This document shows positions 59,501 through 64,000 of a stretch of 64,000 nt of DNA, in pieces. The stretch is from assembly GCF_900116115.1 (NCBI RefSeq), contig NZ_FOZP01000006.1, forward strand, positions 245,023 through 309,022. The letters are read 5' to 3'. Under the pieces are notes generated by a model. The model worked only from the letters and a program-made list of their open reading frames with translations, searched no databases and had not been told where the DNA came from. How positions within the stretch are numbered: the stretch's first letter is position 1; each line of letters opens with the position of its first letter. Origin of the DNA: Lutibacter maritimus (GTDB lineage: Bacteria; Bacteroidota; Bacteroidia; Flavobacteriales; Flavobacteriaceae). A program made the position numbers and the translations under genes.

Positions 59501-62401
59501 TTATGGATTAATTGTCCACGAAATATAATATTGAGAACCAATTCTACCAGTACCAGGAGCGCTTGCATATTCTTTACCTCCTAAATTAGCACCTCCAACT
59601 TTGAATACTGATTTCCATTTTTCAACAGTATAATTAACTTGAGCATCAACAACAGTTTTTGCTTCAATAATTGCATCAGCAAAAGATGATTCCCATAAAT
59701 ATTCATCATTCCAACGAACATTTACATTAAATCCTAAATTTTCAATTAAGTTTTCATTACCTATTGAGAATTTAACTTTGTGCTCTGGCGTGTTAAATCC
59801 AGCTTCGTAATCTGGATCTGTACTTTGGTCAAAATCAAATTTTGCAAATGTATAGTTTAAACCAACTGTATAATCTCCAAACATTTTACTAGCCAATCCT
59901 ATACTACCTCCGTAAGAAGCAATATCAGCAGTTGAATTAGTGTATACCTGAAATGGTTGGTAATCACCATTTGCAATTGCAATTAATGCTGCTGGTGTTG
60001 GTCCACCTAATTGTGCTGGTAATGGAATTATATCAGAAAAATCAACTTTTCCATATAAAGGAGAAACTACAGTTTTATTTCCAATAAAGTCTTCGTATTG
60101 ATTATAATATGCGCTAACATCTAATGACAATTTACCAAATCCAGCCCTATAACCAATTTCGTAAGCTGTCACTTTTTCAGGTTTTACATAATCAAAATTT
60201 GCAATCTTTAACAATCCAGGATTTACATTTCCTTCTGCTGCTGCTGCCCCAAAAGCATATAATGATGTTAACGTATATGCATTTTCATAAGCTGCTCTAC
60301 CAGATAACTGAACCGATGCTGGAATTCCAACCATTTGTGCTGTAGCACTTGTTGCTAAAGGATTTGTAGTGTACCTATCAAGATTATCAGGTGCTGAACC
60401 AACCAGAATTGCCTGACCAGCATCTAAACCAATATATTGATCTTGTGTTGTTGGGTTTCTAAAACCTGTTTGAAAAGACGCTCTTACATTTCGAGTTTTA
60501 CCTTGCCCTAAAGAGTAAGATAAAGATACTCTTGGTGAAACGTTTCCATCAAAATTTTTGGCTTTATCATAACGTAATGATCCCGTAAATTTTAATCTAT
60601 CATCAATAAATTTTTTCTGAACTTGTGTATAAGCACCATATTCATTATAATCAATAGGCCCGTCATAATCCGTAAATATTGTCCCTGAAGAATTTAATGA
60701 ATATTGTCTCCAAGATCCTCCAAGTTGTATCTCAGCAAAATCAATAACATCAGTAAAGTTATAATTTGCATCTGCATGATATAATTTTGTTTGATCTTGA
60801 AACTTTGCACCTGTTAATAAATTAGGGTCTGATGTAACTGCTTTTAACGCTGCTTTAAATTCTGGTGTTCCTGGTTGTAATGTGATTGTAGCGTCTGCAT
60901 TTTGCCTAGCAACAGCATGTGCAACTCCACTATCTCCTGGAGAAACACCAGAAATCTGACCTGTAATAGCTTGTAAATAAGTTCCTGCATAGGTACCAAA
61001 CCATTCTGATGCATTGGCTTTATTCATATTAATCCCTGCAAAACGCATATCATAAGAGTCTCCAGCATCTTCATCTGTAATATAACCTCTTAAAAAGAAA
61101 TTTTTATTTCTGATTTCTAATTTATGCTGTTGCATAAAAAAGTTATCAATTGCATATCTATTTGCTCCTTGATAAATGGTATTTCCATTTCCAAATTTTG
61201 CATTATAAATAATTTCTAAATCATCGGCAAAAGGCTTATAATGTAGCGCAATATCAACTTTAGCACTTTGCGCATTATAGTCTGTTAAATCAGATTCTTT
61301 ATACCCTGTTCTTGAGACATTATCTTCAGGTAGGTAAGCACTTGAACCAGCTGGAATTTTACCAATGGATTCTAAATATTGCCCTACTCCTTTTAAATTT
61401 TTAAATGATGTAGCTGCTAAATTAACCTCATCACCATAAATGTTTGCTTGATCAAAAGCTGTTTGGTTTCCAATTGAAGAAATTATTGTATCCGGATTTC
61501 CTGCACCCATATCAATATATTGATTATAATCTGTAGCATGCCATTCCTCTCCTTTCAAAAAAGAAAATGAAGCTTTTGCTGCAAATTTATCACTAAACTT
61601 ATAAGCCATTCTTATACCTGCGTCTACAAATTGATTGTCTCCGGCTGCCTTTTGCGAAGTTATCCCTGTTTTAACATAGCTACTAATTCCAGCTGATTCA
61701 AACGGGTTTTTACTAGTCATAAATAACACTCCATTAAAAGCATTAGCACCATATAATGCAGAGGATGCTCCAGGAAGTAACTCTACAGTACTAACATCTA
61801 ATTCAGACATACCTAAAAGGTTCCCTAAATTAAAATTTAATGCAGGTGAAGAGTTATCCATTCCGTCAACCAACTGCATAAATCTAGTATTTGCAAATGT
61901 TGCAAAACCACGTGTATTTACAGATTTAAATGTAAAACTATTGGTGTTAACATCTACCCCTTTTAAGTTTTCTAAACCATCATAAAAAGAAGGAGAAGAA
62001 GTATTTTTAATTTCTCTTACATCCATTCTTTCAATAGTAACGGGTGACTCTAATATACGCTCGGGTGTTCTTGAAGCAGAAACAACAACTTCATCTAAAG
62101 CTGTAGCAGATTCATCTAATAATACATTTAAAATTTGATTAATTTTAGTTACTTCAACTGTTTTTGAAGAAAAACCAATTAATGAAATTTCTAATGAAAA
62201 TGGGGGATTTTGAGCAATTTTTAAAGAAAAATTCCCATCAAAATCCGATGTTGTTCCAATTGATTTACCAGCAACTTTAATGTTAGCACCCGGAATTGGT
62301 TCCCCTGTTTTTGCTTCTTTAACAGATCCTGAAATTGTTGTTTGGGCAACCATAACTGACCCAATAAAAAGCGCAAATAATACACTTAATAATTTTTTCA
62401 T
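59501..62401 (-). CDS. TonB-dependent receptor with carboxypeptidase-like regulatory domain
   Basis: A 966-residue outer membrane receptor. After the signal peptide (ends MVAQ) comes a CarbopepD-like domain (about 20-105; ISGSVKEAKTGEPIPGANI), then the plug (DEVVVSASRTPERILESPV, GMSELDVSTVELLPGASSALYGANAFNGV) and a 22-strand barrel to the terminal YYISWTINP. No SusD partner follows, so it is not a classical Sus pair. The substrate is unknown. Its barrel region is intact, with no frameshift. Confidence 0.93.
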   Translation of the reverse strand: MKKLLSVLFALFIGSVMVAQTTISGSVKEAKTGEPIPGANIKVAGKSIGTTSDFDGNFSLKIAQNPPFSLEISLIGFSSKTVEVTKINQILNVLLDESATALDEVVVSASRTPERILESPVTIERMDVREIKNTSSPSFYDGLENLKGVDVNTNSFTFKSVNTRGFATFANTRFMQLVDGMDNSSPALNFNLGNLLGMSELDVSTVELLPGASSALYGANAFNGVLFMTSKNPFESAGISSYVKTGITSQKAAGDNQFVDAGIRMAYKFSDKFAAKASFSFLKGEEWHATDYNQYIDMGAGNPDTIISSIGNQTAFDQANIYGDEVNLAATSFKNLKGVGQYLESIGKIPAGSSAYLPEDNVSRTGYKESDLTDYNAQSAKVDIALHYKPFADDLEIIYNAKFGNGNTIYQGANRYAIDNFFMQQHKLEIRNKNFFLRGYITDEDAGDSYDMRFAGINMNKANASEWFGTYAGTYLQAITGQISGVSPGDSGVAHAVARQNADATITLQPGTPEFKAALKAVTSDPNLLTGAKFQDQTKLYHADANYNFTDVIDFAEIQLGGSWRQYSLNSSGTIFTDYDGPIDYNEYGAYTQVQKKFIDDRLKFTGSLRYDKAKNFDGNVSPRVSLSYSLGQGKTRNVRASFQTGFRNPTTQDQYIGLDAGQAILVGSAPDNLDRYTTNPLATSATAQMVGIPASVQLSGRAAYENAYTLTSLYAFGAAAAEGNVNPGLLKIANFDYVKPEKVTAYEIGYRAGFGKLSLDVSAYYNQYEDFIGNKTVVSPLYGKVDFSDIIPLPAQLGGPTPAALIAIANGDYQPFQVYTNSTADIASYGGSIGLASKMFGDYTVGLNYTFAKFDFDQSTDPDYEAGFNTPEHKVKFSIGNENLIENLGFNVNVRWNDEYLWESSFADAIIEAKTVVDAQVNYTVEKWKSVFKVGGANLGGKEYASAPGTGRIGSQYYISWTINP

Positions 62402-62486
62402 AATATCCTATATAATTTTGATTAACTGACGCAAAATACAATTTTTTTCGAATTATAGTGAAAATCAACTAAAAAAAAGGATAAAA

Positions 62487-62515
62487 AAAAGTGTAATCTG
62501 TAATATTACACTTTT
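62487..62515 (-). terminator. Terminator of the Fn3 lipoprotein gene
   Basis: AAAAGTGTAAT pairs with ATTACACTTTT around a 7-base loop, with a T run on the minus strand side, 24 bp past the stop. Confidence 0.8.
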
Positions 62516-62538
62516 CAGTTTAAGAATATGATAATTAC

Positions 62539-63240
62539 TTAATCCGTTACAAAGTTCCAAATTTGCCCAATTGTTTGACCGCCTTTATTGTCTTTCACAA
62601 CAACTTTCCAGTAATAATTGGTTGAAGCGTTCACAGACACGGTTAAAGAATTTGCCGAGATATTATCCCCTAGTTTTGCTGTTGGCGGATTGGATGTTCC
62701 AACATATACATCATAGGTTAACGCATCAGAAGTATCCACATCACTAGCGGTCCATTCTAATGTAGCTGTAGCTGTTTGTACAGTTGCATTTAATACTGGT
62801 TTTACAAGTACTGGTGCAAAAGGTAAATGATTGGTTACTCCTGTTCCTTCTGTATAAAACTGAAATGTTGAGGAATAATTACTGGATGCATTTTTACTAT
62901 CTGTAGCTTTTACTCTCCAATAATAAGCAACCCCTTTCTCTAATGCAATTGTTTGAGCCGCAGTTGTACTTGTTAAAGTATGTGCAATTTGAGAAAATTG
63001 ATTGTCTTTGGCTACTTGTATTTGGTATGTAATTGTATTTCCTTCAGGATCTGATGAAACATTCCAAGTAAATGGCACCGAATTATCTATGCATAACATA
63101 TTATTTGTTGGATATGTTAGTGTTGGTGTTGATGGAGCCTCATTTGTTTCTACAGGATCTGGAGGGGTATCTCCGCCGCCACCGCCGCCGCAAGAAATTA
63201 AAATACTCGTTAATGCAATTGTATATAAAAGTTTTTTCAT
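62539..63240 (-). CDS. Fibronectin type III repeat lipoprotein
   Basis: A 233-residue lipoprotein (ILISC, followed by six Gly, DTPPDP) with two Fn3-like repeats, about 35-130 and 140-233. Each has the PxLxxPxNN start, a Trp in the core (FTWNVSS, LEWTAS) and the YYWRVKATDSKN or YYWKVVVKDNKGG strand. Such modules mediate surface protein or glycan contacts. It lies 13 bp downstream of the truncated T9SS cargo gene and is probably in its operon. Confidence 0.85.
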   Translation of the reverse strand: MKKLLYTIALTSILISCGGGGGGDTPPDPVETNEAPSTPTLTYPTNNMLCIDNSVPFTWNVSSDPEGNTITYQIQVAKDNQFSQIAHTLTSTTAAQTIALEKGVAYYWRVKATDSKNASSNYSSTFQFYTEGTGVTNHLPFAPVLVKPVLNATVQTATATLEWTASDVDTSDALTYDVYVGTSNPPTAKLGDNISANSLTVSVNASTNYYWKVVVKDNKGGQTIGQIWNFVTD

Positions 63241-63253
63241 TCGTTAAGTTATT

Positions 63254-64000
63254 TTATTTTTTAACTATTTTAAGTGTAATAGGATTATCTAAATAAACCT
63301 TTGCAAGATACAATCCTGCCGGTTTATTATCAATAGATAACTGTACTTTTCCTGAAATAATTGGATAGGTTTGTTTTGATAGTAATTGTCCATACGTATT
63401 GTATAAACCTATGGTTATTTCCTTTTCAGTTGTTGGCAACGTAATTTCAAATTGACCATTTGTTGGATTTGGATAGGCAACAATATTTTCCAATAAATTA
63501 ATTGATTTAGAAAATACTCCCTCACAATCTACAGCTGTTTTTACCTGAAGTAAATCGCCTTGTTTTATTGATACTGAAAAAGAAGGTGCTGAGGTTTGTA
63601 ATACTTGTTGATTATTTACAAACACATTAAACGGCGCAGTTCCTTGTTCCATTGTAATTTCAACTTTTGAAGCAGCAACGCTAGTTTTAGCTGAAACCGT
63701 TTTTCCAGGATCTATTTTAACAATATAACATTGTTCATACGTTTTTCCAGTTACTGTAATGCATACATTGTAGGTAGCTGGCTGTAAATTATTAACCGTT
63801 AAACTATTATTGGTAAAATTATAAGCAGTACCGTTAATACTCGCTACATACGGATAGGTTTCTTGTGCCGTAATTTTTAGTTGTCCGTTGTTTTTATTAG
63901 GACAGGTTTCGCTGATAGCTGTTACTGTAAAGTTAGATGCTGGTAAACTAAATATAGGACAACCTGTTGCGTTTACTTGAGATCCCAATGGTGTGTTGGG
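63254..64000 (-). CDS. T9SS cargo protein, C-terminal part (5' end outside window)
   Basis: The frame is open to the right edge, so only the last ~248 residues are seen. The final ~75 residues form a type A T9SS sorting domain (VAYPNPTNGQFEITLP, then YNTYGQLLS, GLYLAKVYLD and the basic end KIVKK), which directs export across the outer membrane and removal after secretion. Upstream are Ig-like beta segments with Cys pairs (ETCPNKNNGQ and VCITVTG). The catalytic or binding domains would lie beyond the window. Confidence 0.9.
   Translation of the reverse strand, partial: PNTPLGSQVNATGCPIFSLPASNFTVTAISETCPNKNNGQLKITAQETYPYVASINGTAYNFTNNSLTVNNLQPATYNVCITVTGKTYEQCYIVKIDPGKTVSAKTSVAASKVEITMEQGTAPFNVFVNNQQVLQTSAPSFSVSIKQGDLLQVKTAVDCEGVFSKSINLLENIVAYPNPTNGQFEITLPTTEKEITIGLYNTYGQLLSKQTYPIISGKVQLSIDNKPAGLYLAKVYLDNPITLKIVKK

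Noticed and set aside
59501..62401. SusCD-type glycan uptake locus
   Set aside because: No SusD-like lipoprotein follows the receptor. The next genes are the Fn3 lipoprotein and a T9SS cargo on the far side of a terminator.
63170..63190. Run of six Gly codons (GGC/GGT repeats) as a repeat element
   Set aside because: It is a short flexible linker after the lipoprotein Cys, common in surface lipoproteins, and does not extend outside the gene.

Overview
This window comes from an AT-rich member of the Bacteroidota, almost certainly a marine-type Flavobacteriaceae. The evidence is a type IX secretion (T9SS) C-terminal sorting domain at the right edge, a T9SS plug-type (DUF5103) protein, a RemB-like gliding-associated outer membrane protein, SusC-like TonB-dependent receptor architecture, a Na+-translocating NADH:quinone reductase, atpD-atpC separated from the rest of the ATP synthase genes, and repeated Bacteroidota-type promoters (-7 box TAnnTTTG, sometimes with a -33 TTG). 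Lutibacter or a close relative would fit, but this is only a guess.

Layout. 1-6.8 kb: the 3' part of a membrane-anchored [NiFe]-hydrogenase operon (large subunit end, b-type cytochrome, maturation protease, HypF, HypD, HypE), facing a His-rich NicO-type metal transporter gene. 6.8-9.75 kb: a small uronate/pectin operon (kduI, kduD, DUF4861 lipoprotein) behind a perfect LacI-type palindrome that covers its -33 element. 9.85-10.07 kb: tRNA-Leu(UAA) and tRNA-Gly(GCC). 10.2-15.2 kb: haem O synthase, two cytochrome oxidase subunit III proteins, subunit IV, then a Sco copper chaperone with a Cys-less partner, DUF420 and a tiny CxxC membrane protein. 15.4-31.1 kb: mixed housekeeping genes (TolC-like, TsaB, MscS, DUF255, dodecin, aminotransferase, desaturase, RsmG, PruA, NRDE, ApaG, T9SS plug). 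31.3-39.9 kb: complete nqrABCDEF, a small downstream protein, an OmpA lipoprotein and ApbE, the flavin transferase that charges NqrB and NqrC. 39.9-48.1 kb: methyltransferase, Map, CoA-transferase, RemB-like protein, sugar N-acetyltransferase, DeoC and two TonB paralogues. 48.3-52.1 kb: two tandem paralogous lipoproteins divergent from an ECF sigma factor and a membrane TPR protein. 52.1-57.4 kb: TatD, Ogt, a very large secreted beta-rich protein and a small beta-barrel. 57.4-64 kb: atpC, atpD, a TonB-dependent receptor, an Fn3 lipoprotein and a truncated T9SS cargo.

How it fits together. Hydrogenase (H2 to quinone), Na+-NQR (NADH to quinone, Na+ out), the caa3-type oxidase parts and ATP synthase subunits describe an aerobic respiratory chain with a hydrogen side entry. 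TonB paralogues and the TonB-dependent receptor describe outer membrane uptake.

The most interesting unexplained parts are: the sigma/TPR/twin-lipoprotein module, whose two lipoprotein genes share a GGGTAAC-N14-GTTGATAT upstream element; a TonB C-terminal-like domain with paired cysteines shared by the RemB-like protein and both TonB paralogues; a terminator-like hairpin inside the hydrogenase operon; and a 421-bp gene-free gap with phased TTGTACAA palindromes. I found no CRISPR array, insertion sequence, prophage or rRNA gene.
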